NCBI GenBank assembly: GCA_020091685.1
Contig: CM034609.1
Coordinates: 19,913,204 to 19,977,203, forward strand
Source: Lutjanus erythropterus
Lineage: Eukaryota > Chordata > Actinopteri > Lutjaniformes > Lutjanidae
Length of the DNA: 64,000 nucleotides
Direction of reading: 5' to 3'
Shown here: positions 46,831 to 58,740 of the stretch, piece by piece
Layout: each line of letters opens with the position of its first letter
How positions within the stretch are numbered: the first letter of the stretch is position 1
Translations under genes and position numbers: made by a program
Notes under the pieces: generated by a model
The model's database searches: none
What the model saw: only the letters and a program-made list of their open reading frames with translations
Told to the model about the DNA's origin: nothing

Positions 46831-49341
46831 GGAATACTTCAGGCATTTTCACTCTTACATGTTCAAAAGTGACACAACACATGTCTCAAGAGTAATGTGG
46901 TCATAATGCAATGTGTTTGTGTAACTGCAGAAGAGCCATGGAGCAGAGCCAAGATAAAAGAGAAGAAGAGAGTGGGTAAACAGCTAACTTGTTTTGATGT
47001 GATAAACATGTGCAGGGTCAGAAAATGATGTGTTAATTATGAGAATCCATTTGTATTCGTTAATAGTTTATAATATTACCGACCGTGTCGACGACGGCTC
47101 CTCTTATCTTTCATAATGCCTCTGGTTGACAAGCACTGAGTGTTATCACATTAGATAACGTTATATAGCAGGTGAAAATGAGGCCAAGCTGGCATGCACT
47201 TTGATGATACTGTGTTGGTGCAGCACACTGTGTCACTGCTCAGGGATTTTCTCCTGAGCCAAATTCAAGTAAACATGAACAAATGATGTTCCTCAGCAAC
47301 ATCAGACTGCAATTAAAGCTCAGAGGCAGCAAGGGGTTGTGAGGACACTGCGAAGGGAACATAGAGTGTATGGGAATAGAAAGGGGATCTTCAAAAACGT
47401 GTGTAGAAGTAAAATAATACACAAAAGCTGAAGAAAGGATCAGAGGAAATGGTGTTGAGCTGACAGGTGACACTCAGCTGAAGGTGATCTACATCTATGT
47501 GACCTTCTTCCTGAAACAGCTAACTGTGTCAGCCAAGTGACTGCCTCCTCCCCTCCCTGTCCCCAACTCCGGACTTCCCTGCAGTCTGGTTCAGAGTGTA
47601 TTTTAAGCTTGTCCCCTCCACCTCCTGCTGGGCACTTTACATAACATGCCTTTGCCCGTCAACTTTGACTAACACCTCCCAGCTCATCTGTCTGACTCCC
47701 AGAGGCTGTTTTTCTAAAGCCGGTCAGCTGATGTAAACAGTCTTGCTGTGAGTCTTGTCTGTGCCACCCACTTGGCAAGAACAGGGCACAGATATTTATA
47801 TTCGCCCTGCTGCCCACCACTGCTGCAGAGAGAATCCATCCCAGAGCAGATGAATTATGAAGAAAGCCAGGATGCCAAAATGATACTGTCTGACGCTGCG
47901 GAATATTATTCTGAAAGCATTTCATAAATGTTCATGTTATAAACAGTTGTGTTTACTGGGAGCCGGGCAGAGCTCTCCTCTGGGAAGCCTGTGGTTTTAC
48001 AACTTCTACCATTGTTCTAAAAGCATTATTAAATTATATTTACAGGACTGCTACGGCTACAAATAATCCAAATTTATTACAGCTGACTGCACAGAGTACA
48101 TTTGATGTAAGTTCCTAATAATTACCAAGGAAGTTTCCTGGAAAGAGCTACATGATTCTATAAGCAGTTGAGCCTTGACAGCACTGCTTAAATCTTGCAT
48201 ATCTAAAAAAGGGCTATGACTAACGTTAAAGTTATTTTCAGTGCTGATTCGTCTGCAGATTTTCTAGATGAATCAATTAACTTTTTTGTTTTTAACAGGC
48301 CTATTCAACAAGCAACCCGCAGGCCCGGATATGGCCTTTTTCAATGGCCAGTAAGAGGCTGACTGCAAAGCCTGGTGCCAGGCTGGCATGTATGTGATTT
48401 CATAAACAAAGCTAACAAATAACCTACTTTAAGAAACTGGAACCATAGACTGTATTATCTGAAACAATATGGTATTGGTTATGTCTTTTTAAACCTATGC
48501 ACTGTAACTGGCTGCACCTCCATTCACTCAGTCAAGCCTGATGTTGCACTCTAACAACAAGCTTTGAAATGAGGCATTAAGTTTACTGTGAAAATCTCTA
48601 ATTCCAGTGAAAATAGACTGACAAGTATTACTTTGCCAGCCCAAGTAATAATGTGTTTAGTGTGCAACAAATGCATTGAGTGATGAAAGAGGTGCCACAT
48701 GTCAAATCATGGTACGTTTTCTGCCAGTTTTCCTGAGGGCTCAGAGGATAATACATATTAACATTATACTATATAAATTTTATATGTATCCATTAATTGA
48801 CTTCGATTAATTGGCTTGTTGGTCTGTGGCCAACAAGGCCCCTGTTATTTTCCATTTAGGCCAACATTGAACATTTACAGAACTTTGACAGAAGCTGGCT
48901 AACCTAGCAAACCACCAACTAGTTACCTATGTGTTATTGAAACTTATCGGCCAATTAGTTGTATAAGTGTACAGACACTCTTGTGACCCAAAACATATCT
49001 TTTTGTAACTTCATGAGCAAGAGACTCTACCTTCCACCTCAGAAACCACTGGTGAAAGTGCAGCAGGTGAGGCTAATGCATCTACTGTTAGCCATGCTAC
49101 TGACCTAGCAGCTACATGTTAGCACAAATGAGAAAGGACATACATGTTATGGGGTTTCCTCTCTATCTCTATCAGAAAGTGTAAGCAATTAATAATCTGT
49201 CTAACGAGAAATCAGTTCAACTCAATTAACTACTGTAATTATTTTAGCTCTATTATCATTTATTACTTACAACTTAATTTGCTTAGACGACTAAGCTTGT
49301 TGACTTGTATGCTTCCCTGCAGAGAAAGTAGCCAAATGAAA

Positions 49342-49803
49342 TTTGACCTCTGACCACCAAACTCTAATCGGTTCATCATTGAGTCCCAGAGGATGTTTGT
49401 ACCAAGTTTGAAGAAATTCCCTCGAGATGTTCATAAGCTATCAAATTCACAAGAATGGGATTGTCATGAGGTCACAATGTGCTCAACTTCTGATCATCAA
49501 AATTTAATCAGTTCATCCTTGAGTCCAAGTGGACATCCAGGACAAAGTTGAAGAAATTCCTTGCAGCTTTTCCTGAGATATCATATTCACAAGAATGGGA
49601 CAGACAGGAAGTCAACATGACCTTGACTTTTTACCCCCAAACTCTAAGCAGTTCATCCTGGGTACAAATGGGTGTTTGAACCAAATGTGAAGAAATTCTC
49701 TCAAGGCATTCTTGAGATATTGTGTTTACCAGAACGGAGTGGATGGACAACCCACAAACACAATGCCCCTGGTCATGGTTATTGCTGGCACAGAAGCATA
49801 AAA
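49342..49803 (+). repeat. Tandem array of three 'ttgagtccaagtgga' units
   Basis: Three diverged units of roughly 135-190 bp start near 49342, 49485 and 49617. Each has '(a)ctctaatcggttcatcattgagtcc'-type text, 'agaaattcc(c)tc' and 'aagaatggga(c/t)'. The last unit ends with 'gatggacaacccacaaacacaatgcccctgg...gcacagaagcataa'. The related single copies are at 4995-5170 and 36296-36572. Confidence 0.75.
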
Positions 49804-51222
49804 ATCGTACTGAAGTGCTTGGTTCAGGAGCTGAAAATATACTACAGCCACTTCACGATGTATTTCAAGTGCACTGGTGCAACAGCTGGCAGATGTGTAC
49901 ATGTCTAACTAACTAAGTATGATATAGAAAATGAGAGATTAGCATGTTATTTCATTCTCGGGTAACTGAGAGGTTTAATCTCAAGCTTTGTTTATTTTAT
50001 ATATGCAGAAAGTGCTTAAAGGCAGAACAGAATTGGTCCATTTTGGTTGATCAAAATTCACTGTCCTGCCCTTATTCAGTGCACTCTTCTGTTGTAAATT
50101 TCTGGAATTAAGTTATACAAAAGAAAACTAACTTTTAGCTACTTTGCACATTTGTGCAAATGGAATAAACTTCCCTGCTTTTATGTTAGAAAGTTTCGTA
50201 GTTTTTCACAGAGTTTATCTTGAGTGTCGTACTACCAGCTAAATGTTACTCTTAACTTTTTTATTTTATGTATACTGTTCAGTTTCAGCTGGCTGGGTCC
50301 TCTCTGTGTGGAGTTTGCATCATAAACTGTGTGTCTGTGTGGGTCCAAAGACACGCAGATTAATTAGTGACGCAACATCAATAATGGAGATCGGATGGAT
50401 GCTCAGTTTTGAAGTGTCAGGTAGCCAGCGTGACTAAAAGTCCTCCTGTAAATATTTCCAGCATGTTCCCTGGAGACATGAGATGTTTTTCAGATTTCAG
50501 TCATGCTCTGTTTACAGGGTCATGTGCCCTCTTTTCCCTGCAGGTCAAAGCTACAAGGTGAGCCGTTCCATAACAGGCTCTGCTAGAATGTCAAGAATTC
50601 AGTTCGAACTTGTTGAACCCGAGGTTCCTTCTCTCTTTATGTTGTTTTCTAAGGTAGATGACTGCAACACAGCCCTGACTCACTTGCTCATGCTTGTATT
50701 GGGTAATGTAGTATGAGGAAATGAAAGAATCCAGTAACAGCAGAATCTACTTTATCTGAATATAAGTCTCAAGCCTTCTATGAACATCTCACTAAACAAA
50801 TTATCAGACAAAGAAGCCATTTTGTGACACTTTTTTTTGTTTCAACTTGGAAAAAAATGTTGTGCTAAGATCCTCTTTGACTTTCAATTCCAAAGAAGCC
50901 TAAGGCAAAAGCACTTTCACAACTAGATGTGTAACATACACACATTTCAAAAGCTGAACTGATGGCGTAACTCACTTCCTGTTGCATTGAACCCTTTGCT
51001 CTTTTATTTCCCTGGCTCATTTTTCTATTCGCCCAATGCCTCCCAAGACACACTTACAACTGAAGCTTAAAAGTTATTGATCATTTAAAATGAAAAATGG
51101 CTACGACAGAGTCAGTGGTAAAAGTGGAAATTATTCCATCTATACAAGAAAAGCCAATAAATGACATAAATTTAAGATGAAATTGAAGTCGGAGTGTAAT
51201 TTATGTTTTTTCGTTTAAGAAC
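49804..51222. other. Non-coding stretch
   Basis: No gene or named repeat. Short frames at 50243-50716 have no support; the splice-like 'ctgcag|gtcaaagctacaag|gtgagc' at ~50545 would be a 14-nt exon and is not believed. Confidence 0.5.
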
Positions 51223-51862
51223 GACCCCAAATCCAAAGATGGGACGTTGTGTAAAATGTAAATAAAAACAGAATGCAATGATTTACAAAAACCTTTTGAA
51301 GAAAATGAGCAACCTATAACTAACTGAATACAGTACAAAGACAAGATATTTAATGTTCATTCATTTTCTGTAACCGCTTATCCTTGATGGGTCCCGGGGG
51401 GCTGCAGCCTGTCCCAGCTGACACTAGGCAAGAGGCAGGGTACACCCTGGACAAGTCGCCAGTTCAGTGCTAACCACTGAACCACTGTGCCACCAAGATA
51501 TTTAATGTTCAAACTTATACATTTTAGTGTTTTTTATAAATATACACTCATTCTGAATTTGATGCCTGTACCATGTTCCAAACAAGTAGGGACAAGTGGA
51601 AGTTTTGAAAGTGAAATTCTTTCTTTAGTTGTTCAACAGTCAGGTCTCTGTCGTCGTATTTGGTGCTTCATGATGCACCACACATTTTCAATAGGAGACA
51701 GGTCTGGTCTGCAGGTAGGTCAGTCTTGTAGGTGAACTCTCACTACAAAGCCACGCTGTTGTAACATGTGCAGAATGTGTCTTGGCTTTGTCTTGCTGAA
51801 AGAAGCAGGGACATCGTTGTTTTTTAACATTTTATACAATGTCCCAACTTGGAGACAGAGCC
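51223..51862 (-). mobile_element. Tc1/mariner-type remnant with nested insertion
   Basis: The left end has 'CCAAAGATGGGACGTTGTGT' followed by 'aaaatgtaaataaaaacagaatgcaatgattta'. The right end in reverse complement reads 'CCAAGTTGGGACATTGTATA' followed by 'aaaatgtta', so the ends are imperfect inverted repeats. The interior 'tttcaataggagacaggtctgg' and 'tgcagaatgtgtcttggctttgtcttgctgaaa' match, in my memory, the abundant fish Tc1-like family whose transposase carries WARAHLRWT. Most of the transposase region is deleted. A second element sits at 51360-51493. Confidence 0.7.
51360..51493 (+). mobile_element. Short retroposed repeat with perfect 18-bp target duplication
   Basis: CAAGATATTTAATGTTCA occurs at 51342-51359 and again at 51494-51511. 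The 134 bp between start 'ttcattttctgtaaccgcttatcc', include 'cagcctgtcccagctgacac' and 'gtacaccctggacaagtcgcc', and end 'gctaaccactgaaccactgtgccacc'. This is a very common fish repeat that is normally some 300 bp or more. The copy lacks the middle, with a join at a 'cagt' microhomology. A direct repeat of this length points to target-primed reverse transcription. Confidence 0.85.
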
Positions 51863-53455
51863 AGTCTTTTCTCAAGCTAATAAATCTTGAATTTCACAGT
51901 TTTATAACATATCAGCTTTGACCTCCTGATACTTTGGATTATGAGACCTCCAGGTGCCAGTGGGTCAAGTCCAACACTATTAATGTAATTTCCCATTCTT
52001 TCGTGTTATGAGTGTGCCTGAAGGCAGCAGCTTGGCCGGCAGACTGGACAACTCCATTAAATAAAATTATCAGCACATGGTTTGTTTGCTGTTTGTGCCA
52101 GTGATCCATTTTATTGAGCTGGGAAGCTCATAAAGCCTGAATGAGACATCATTGCATGTGGTTTAAGCAGCTTTCATGCATAGCGTAAGGTTGTTGGTGC
52201 AGAGGATGTACAGTATGTACGGATCTGATGCAGCGCTGCGTTAATCTCTGTCCTCTGCACTCAGTGACGTTGCTAAGCTGCTATCATTTGCACCCTGTTG
52301 TTAGACTGCTACCAGGAGGCCTTTCAGGATCAGATAAGTATCAATCTACTGTCCCCAGTAAATGGCATCAGCTGAACATAAACAGCAAAAACAAAAAAAA
52401 ACAAAAAAAAAACAGGAAGAGAAATATCAAAAACATTAGCTGTGGTTGCAGTGGTATGAAATGACTGTTATGAAATATCTTACATTACAAAGTTAAATGA
52501 TTGGTTAATATTTGTAGGCAGGCTACTGATTCTAATCTTTGAGATAAGAAATTAATCCAACTTTGCTGTTTGTTTTAAAGAAAAGGTCATGCAAGTGAGA
52601 TATCTGTAAAAATCTTGAAGAAAAATACATTACTTGGTTTCCTTAACTGTAAGCAAAAGATAAACATTTTGGGAAATATTTGCTTTGATAACCAGAAAGT
52701 ACGAAATGACATCATATCGTTACCATACAGATGACTGAATGGATGATTGAATCTATCTCTAACTCTAACTCATCTAACTGTATGTGATAAAATAAAATAA
52801 ATTAAAATAAAAATATTTTCTAACTATTCATATAACTAAGGCTGGATTTTAGCAATGCTTTTGCATACACATCATGGCTGCCTCCCGTATCCTGCGTCAG
52901 TTTGGAGCATTGGTTGTGTGTGTCCTCAGAAATGAACACTAGGCAAACGTGCAGTTGAGTATTTCTCCACGCTAACGCTCATTAGCATTACACAAACACT
53001 GTCAAACAGCCTCGTATTGCTGTCATTACTGATAGCATTACATTAAAAGTCATATAACTTAACCAATACCAGGAAGCGTGTTGTCTATGATGCAACATCC
53101 ATGTGGAAAATTCCACATTAACAAAGTCTTGTTTGGAGCAGCTATTGTACTGTGACTGTACAGCCACTGGCTTCTGTCTCTATCAGGAACCAAAGGTGGC
53201 CAAACAGTGAGGGGCAAGGGGCTCGGAGTGTATCTCTCTGTCAACTTGAGCATGTTTGCTCGGGGGGTTTACATATGTGATATGATACAGTACATGCAGT
53301 TCATTGTCTCTTCTGAGCACACAAATGTACAAGTGTTCACTGAAAAAACACAGGTCACCTGAGGATTTTGGCTGAGGCCCTCATGCTGCTTTCATACTCG
53401 GCACACGTGTTGCATGCTACCCAACATACAAGAGTAAGTACTTGCAGACCAGCAA

Positions 53456-53458
<3 letters not shown>
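51863..53458. other. Non-coding stretch
   Basis: No gene or named repeat. Two A-rich runs lie near 52388-52412. Confidence 0.5.

Positions 53459-53519
<61 letters not shown>
53459..53519. repeat. (AC)30 microsatellite
   Basis: An uninterrupted 60-bp AC run. Confidence 0.98.
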
Positions 53520-53521
<2 letters not shown>

Positions 53522-53743
53522 ACAGTTTGGTATTATCTTCCTAACTCAAAGGCACTGCAGAAGACCAATCACAAAGTGGAGTAACAATGACTCAGATGTT
53601 GTGTAATGCACAGGATACTGCACAAATAAAGATTTAAACCCTTGACATCTGTACCATGGAAGTGCTGTCAAAACCAACCAACAGATTTCAACTTTTATTT
53701 GCAGTGTTGCAAATTATGACTCATTGTGGATTACAATTTGCTG

Positions 53744-53925
53744 TCAAAGGAGAAATCTGTAACATATTTATTGTGATAAATCATAAAATTACCATGATAT
53801 GCTGTCAGAGATTAAGGAAACATGCTAAACTGAAATACTGACTTCTCTGACATCAACGCTACAGCCGTGGTGTCCTCCTTTGAAATTTCTATTCCAGTCC
53901 ATAACTGTTCCTTTAATTCTGCGTG
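53744..53925 (+). repeat. Local repeat family, copy F (5' part only)
   Basis: Starts AAAGGAGAAATCTGTAACAT and keeps 'ttattgtgataaatcataaaattaccatgatatg', 'gagattaaggaaacatgctaaactgaaatactgacttctctgac' and 'gtcctcctttgaaatttctattccagtcc'. It then stops, so about three quarters of the element is missing. Confidence 0.8.
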
Positions 53926-54689
53926 TATGATCAATTTTACAGGGTTTGATACTGAAGCAGCAGCACCTCAGCCAGAGACTATCTGGCCTCAGTGAATCTT
54001 TATGTTACCTTGAACACACTATTTACAGGTCACGTAGTTTCCTAATAATTTCCCATATGAACTGATATCACGTGGAAGAGACCATGGCTCTAACCACTGA
54101 GGAAAGGAAACACTGTTGAAATGAGACGCTTCATACTTCATAAATACCTCAAAAATTCCTTCAAACCTGCTTGTGACACACCGGATGACCAGACTGACCT
54201 TGTTGGGAGGCCCTGTGCAAAAATGTTCACCTCCTGACGTCTTCTCCACTTACCACCCTCTGAACAATGTGTATGCACCCTGTCACCTCTGGGCTATTGA
54301 GTCCTGAGCAACAAGTAATCCTATACTGGAATAATTTGTGTTTGTACTAGTTTGTGATGATTGGGAATATGCACAATGAAGCTCATATAATTCATTATAA
54401 CACAGGGATTGGCTTTATTTGGTGTTGTACTTGTGCTTTCATTTTTCTTCATCATTGTTTGCAGTCCCACAGATCCCACTGCAGTATGCTTTAACATAAT
54501 TGCAAAGTCAACTAAGTTTCCCTATAAATTTGACTGCCTGACATTATTAAAACCCAAATGACCACAATGCATTGTTATTACACTAAATAAAGAAATATTT
54601 AACATTTAAATGTTTAAGGGCTATGCATGAACAAATACATATTAATCATATTTGGGAAGCAGTAGAGCACAGTATATTATCCTACAGTT

Positions 54690-55435
54690 ATGGTTTAGGC
54701 CAATTAGTTATAAAAGAAATATACTTATTAGTGATTTGGGGAAAAAAAAGTAGTTTACTTCAGTATATTAGAAATATAATTTAAGAACAAACATTATTAC
54801 AGGTATACTTGCACTTTTTGTGCTTTTTAAAGTGTACTTTTAAAAAGTATACACCATAGAGTACTAAAAATAAATAAACTAATTCTGAAATACTTAAAGT
54901 GGTATTTCAGTGTATTTACAGAAGTGTACTTGATTGTATGCATATTGGAAATTGTACATCAGTGTACTTGTAAAACGTATACTAAAATGCAAAGACAGAC
55001 TACAAATATGGTAAATCTACTTTTGAAAAGTGTAATATTTTTTCTTCATTAGTGTCCTTAGGTTTCACTTCATCACAAGTGTATTTAAGTATTCTCACAA
55101 AAAGTGCACTTCAAAATAAGTTTATTTAAAACTGCACCTCAGTGTGCTTTTTTTTTTTTTTAAATGTAGCACAAACAAGTTTAACTTTAATTTTATTAAT
55201 CAAGCATGTATATTACTATATACATGGTGTATTATGTATGCTTTAAGTTGTTAATTAAAAAGAACACTTAAAATTATGATTTTCTACAGTTAAATAACAA
55301 CTAAAATGTACTACCAAACTCCAAGTTACTTTAATTACTAACACACTTTAATTATATACTGATGATTAGTCAGACTGCAAGTACACTCAAATATGCTAAA
55401 ATTTAATATACTTTTAAATGTCACGACCAATCACA
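54690..55435. repeat. AT-rich block built on AAGTRYACTT palindromes
   Basis: Short palindromic words of the form (A)AGTGYACTT, AAGTATACTT or their halves recur every 30-60 bp (for example 54800-54850, 54895-54935, 55080-55110, 55380-55410). This is a known appearance of some fish MITEs and satellites. I cannot define unit ends. Confidence 0.5.
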
Positions 55436-55819
55436 GATATAGAGCACAGAAACATCCACTGTATTAAATCCTGCTTTCTGGTAACTCAAACAGGAGAAAC
55501 AAATAATGTGCCATTTACTGTGACAAACTCCTGAAACGTGCCATCAATGTATTAAAACCAGGTTTATAATAAAACAGTCACGCAGTGTTAAGCTCATAGA
55601 AGGATAATCTGTTTCGTTATAGTAGTTAAAAAGGGACTTGAGTCACCAGGACCCCAACCAGGACGTTATGAAGCACTATAATCACACTTCACTGCGCATA
55701 CTGTGGTTTATAAACTGACTTCTATACTTATCTCGCAGGACTGACTCACTAAGTGCCTCTTTATACCGAGGAGAGAAAGGCGCAACATTACCTAATTATT
55801 ATGAGACGATTATCCTGTC

Positions 55820-56217
55820 ACAGAGGGCGGGGCGAGGGAGGTCAGATGATGACGACGGCGGTGATGATGATGATGATGATGCCTGAACTGCTCTGTTATG
55901 TGAAAGCCGATAGGAGCCTTCCTCTGGATGGCAGAGGGAGGGCCCCGCTGGTTCAAGTGAGGATAGGGACCGTCCTGAGCTGAACTCCGCGTTACAAATA
56001 GGAGCTGCAGTATTCCAAGTGGAGCAGAGTGGAGGTGCGCCGCGCCGATGATAATATTAAGTAACAGCAGCTCTGAGTGGATCTGACTGCAGTGTTAAAC
56101 CAGAGAGGAGGGAGAGGAGGCAGAGAAAAGCGCCTTTTCCTCAACCGGACGAGAAAGACGCGTGGAGGAGCGCAGGAGTCGTGCGCACCACCGGAGAGGT
56201 TTCATCAAACCTAAGAG
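55820..56217 (+). promoter_or_regulatory. nfil3: Probable promoter and untranslated first exon of the nfil3-like gene
   Basis: A GC-richer block opens with the GC box GGGCGGGGC at 55825-55833, followed by ATGACGACG (CRE-like half site). Purine-rich leader-like sequence then runs to a donor AAGAG|GTAAAT at 56217/56218. The next acceptor, after a long pyrimidine tract, is CACTAG at 57241-57246. Joining them puts an in-frame TAA directly before the coding exon's frame, so exon 1 is untranslated. The transcription start is not defined; somewhere about 55985-56090 is likely. Confidence 0.5.
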
Positions 56218-57345
56218 GTAAATTTAGTTTGTTTGTTTTTTTTAACAGAGTTCTCAGTAATTTGGGATTTCCTTTTAAATCGTTTCTTTTTTTAAAAAAA
56301 AAAAAATTAAGATGTCTTGAGAAGAATTACGCTAAATTAAATAACAATACGAGAGATGATGCATCAGAATAAGCGCACATTCTCTTATAGGACTTTATAT
56401 CTCAAAAGGTCGCTAAAGCCTACTTTAAATTACATTTAACATTTAACATTAAGTCTTTTATTGGCTTTTTAGACACACAATCAGCTGTAATTTCAAGCAG
56501 ATGTGGTAATAAGTTTCAAGTTCTGTTACGTTGTTACTCCAACATTTTATTTACTCATGTCATTTCTTATGTTTGATTTTACAAAAGACTAATACAAAAA
56601 AACGTCTTACTTTTATATCATTTAAGTACACCGAGACAAAAGTTGAAACTTGTTTAGAAAAAAAAAAAACATCAGCCAAAAAAACTTCTCAGGTGAAAGT
56701 GATGCTGCCGTGTTTAAAGAGGAACAGTTGAATCAGATCAGCTTAGATATTTGAAAGCTACGGACAGGAGATCAGCGTGTCCCTGTCACACATGTGGGTC
56801 AGTGCTGATCAGGCAAATAAAACATTCAGACCCGGGACCCATCACGAATGACTTAATCTGTCTTAATAAAGATGACACATAGAATAGAATTAAGGACAAG
56901 AAACGCTCCAACAGATGAGCACGTAAATGTTTGGTTAGGTCTTAACAACAAATGTCGGTCATAATCTGAACAGCTTAATGTCACATTGTAATGAGATTTA
57001 TGTCATCTTGTATTTAAAACAAGTGCTGTGTGTTGATATCGATGCCAAAAGTCTGCTATGGCTGATTGTCTTTGTATTTACAACAGGCATTGTCCCATAT
57101 TGAATGTATAATGAGGCTTGCAAGGTTGTGGTACAAGTCGCTCCCGTTTTATTGGAGAGATGTAATGGGGTTACATAATATTGTGTTGTAATGGCTCTTG
57201 CATAACCACTAAATCCCTCTTCTCCTTCCGTCCCTGTGATCACTAGGTGGCACTGTTGCTGCATCCTGAGAGTACAGTGAGCACTCAGCACCACACAGCG
57301 GTCCTCTCCACTCTTACCAGAGAGGAAAGACTCACTCGAGCTCTG

Positions 57346-58557
57346 ATGTTTGACGAGGAGTCCCAGCAGATGAGGGGGCAGCAGGAAGCAGCGGTGCTCC
57401 AGACTCTGGAGTCACCTGCAGCAGTAACTCCAAATGGAGGTGGAGGAGGAGGTGGAGGAGGAGGAGGAGGGGCTATGTCCTTCACAGATGAAGCTGTGTC
57501 CATCATGACCTCCAGCAGCCTGCTGGCGCGCTCCCTGCTGGGTCGCACCACAGCCATCAAACGCAAAGAGAGCCCTTCCTCCAGCATCCGACGCAAGCGC
57601 GAGTTCATCCCCGTTGATAAGAAGGATGAGGGCTACTGGGACAAGAGGAGGAAGAACAACGAGGCAGCGAAGCGCTCGCGGGAGAAGCGGCGCGTGAATG
57701 ATATGGTCCTGGAGAGCCGCGTTCTGGCTCTGCTGGAGGAAAACGCTCGTCTCAGGGCAGAGCTGTTGGCACTAAAGTTCCGCTTTGGCCTGGTCAAAGA
57801 CCCCTCCAACGCTCCCATCCTGCCGCTCACTTCAGCTCCTCAACACAACTCTCAAAGCTTGACTCCTCACTATTACCTCCACAGAGGGGACGGAGGTCTC
57901 CACAGTTCCTCTGCCTCACATCCTAACAATCAGACGGGCCAGCTGAGCACCCGGGGCTCCAGAGACACCGGAAACATGTCAGAGGACTCGGGGTTCTCTA
58001 CGCCGGGCGGGTCCAGCGTGGGCAGTCCGATCTTCTTTGAAGACCGTCTGAGTGACCATGGGAAACTCTCCCCACACAGGGCGGAGGAACTGGGCTACGA
58101 CCTCCACCACTCCCCTGCCGATGCCCACCACACCACAGGACTCACCACAGGGAAGTTGGACCAAGCTGAGGCGATGAAAAACCTTCCTCACAAGCTTCGT
58201 TTCAAGATGCCCGGCAGTGGGGACACAGGTGATGCCGCAGGGGACGGCAGCAGTGCCAGACGCAGCCCCACGCTTTCCACAGCAGGTATGAGAGAGGCCC
58301 CTGTTAAAGGACTGAGTGGGGGTGAAACAGGCTCCTGGCTCCAGCAGCTGGAGGGGGAGGATGGCAGGAGGGGGAGACAGTCCCCTCAGTACAATGCTTC
58401 CAGCCTCCAGCCTCCTCCTCCACCAGCGCAAGGACAAACCGAGTTCCAGTATAAGAATGAGAACACTCACCTGAAGTCTCAGCTCAACTCTCTGAGCGAG
58501 GAGGTGGCTCAACTGAAGAAGCTTTTCACAGAGCAGTTCACGGCCAAAGTTAACTGA
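57346..58557 (+). CDS. nfil3: NFIL3/E4BP4-type bZIP transcriptional repressor
   Basis: NFIL3 proteins bind D-box DNA (TTAYGTAA) as bZIP dimers, repress transcription, and act in the circadian clock and immune development. From the ATG at 57346 the product has 403 residues. The basic region [17 protein letters not shown] (~100-116) is preceded by the family hallmark RRKREFIP (~82-89). Zipper leucines fall at 122, 129, 136 and 143. Near the C-terminus LPHKLRFK and an [18 protein letters not shown] heptad segment match NFIL3. Twelve glycines lie at residues 31-42. All coding sequence is in one exon beginning at 57247, as in mammals. ATG 57475 (40 residues before KREF) has a better Kozak context and is an alternative start. 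Teleosts carry several paralogues (nfil3, nfil3-2 to nfil3-6). The zipper and GLVKDP differ clearly from human NFIL3, so the paralogue number is unresolved. Confidence 0.92.
   Translation: MFDEESQQMRGQQEAAVLQTLESPAAVTPNGGGGGGGGGGGGAMSFTDEAVSIMTSSSLLARSLLGRTTAIKRKESPSSSIRRKREFIPVDKKDEGYWDKRRKNNEAAKRSREKRRVNDMVLESRVLALLEENARLRAELLALKFRFGLVKDPSNAPILPLTSAPQHNSQSLTPHYYLHRGDGGLHSSSASHPNNQTGQLSTRGSRDTGNMSEDSGFSTPGGSSVGSPIFFEDRLSDHGKLSPHRAEELGYDLHHSPADAHHTTGLTTGKLDQAEAMKNLPHKLRFKMPGSGDTGDAAGDGSSARRSPTLSTAGMREAPVKGLSGGETGSWLQQLEGEDGRRGRQSPQYNASSLQPPPPPAQGQTEFQYKNENTHLKSQLNSLSEEVAQLKKLFTEQFTAKVN
57436..57471 (+). repeat. nfil3: (GGN)12 polyglycine tract in nfil3
   Basis: Twelve consecutive glycine codons (GGA/GGT/GGG), directly upstream of the alternative start ATG at 57475. 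It is in frame, so length changes by whole units would be tolerated. Confidence 0.95.
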
Positions 58558-58740
58558 GGAGCAGATTTGTGAGTCTGCCAGTGTTTGCCAATGTCTGGAC
58601 ATAAATGGACAAAGTTTGCTGTAAGTGAGCCGAGAAATGCAGTGCTGGACCATGCAGATGTCCACAAGGACTGATAAAACTCAAGTCTAACAAACTTTTG
58701 ACAACATGTTGATTTTATTTTAAAGGCTGTATTATATTGT

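Larger units (their letters stand above)
44696..49341. other. Non-coding stretch with microsatellites
   Basis: It holds a (TG)n run at 45134-45155, an (AC)n run at 45674-45710 and a short repeat at 46720-46830. The 174-codon minus frame at 45185-45709 begins in the AC tract and shows no family. A possible lone exon at 46931-46975 is discussed in the findings. Confidence 0.5.

Noticed and set aside
50545-50558. Possible 14-nt exon with good AG and GT flanks
   Set aside because: No neighbouring exon of matching phase, and splice-like words of this kind are expected by chance.
57979-58665. 228-codon minus-strand frame over nfil3
   Set aside because: It is antisense to the GC-rich nfil3 coding exon, with no family similarity.
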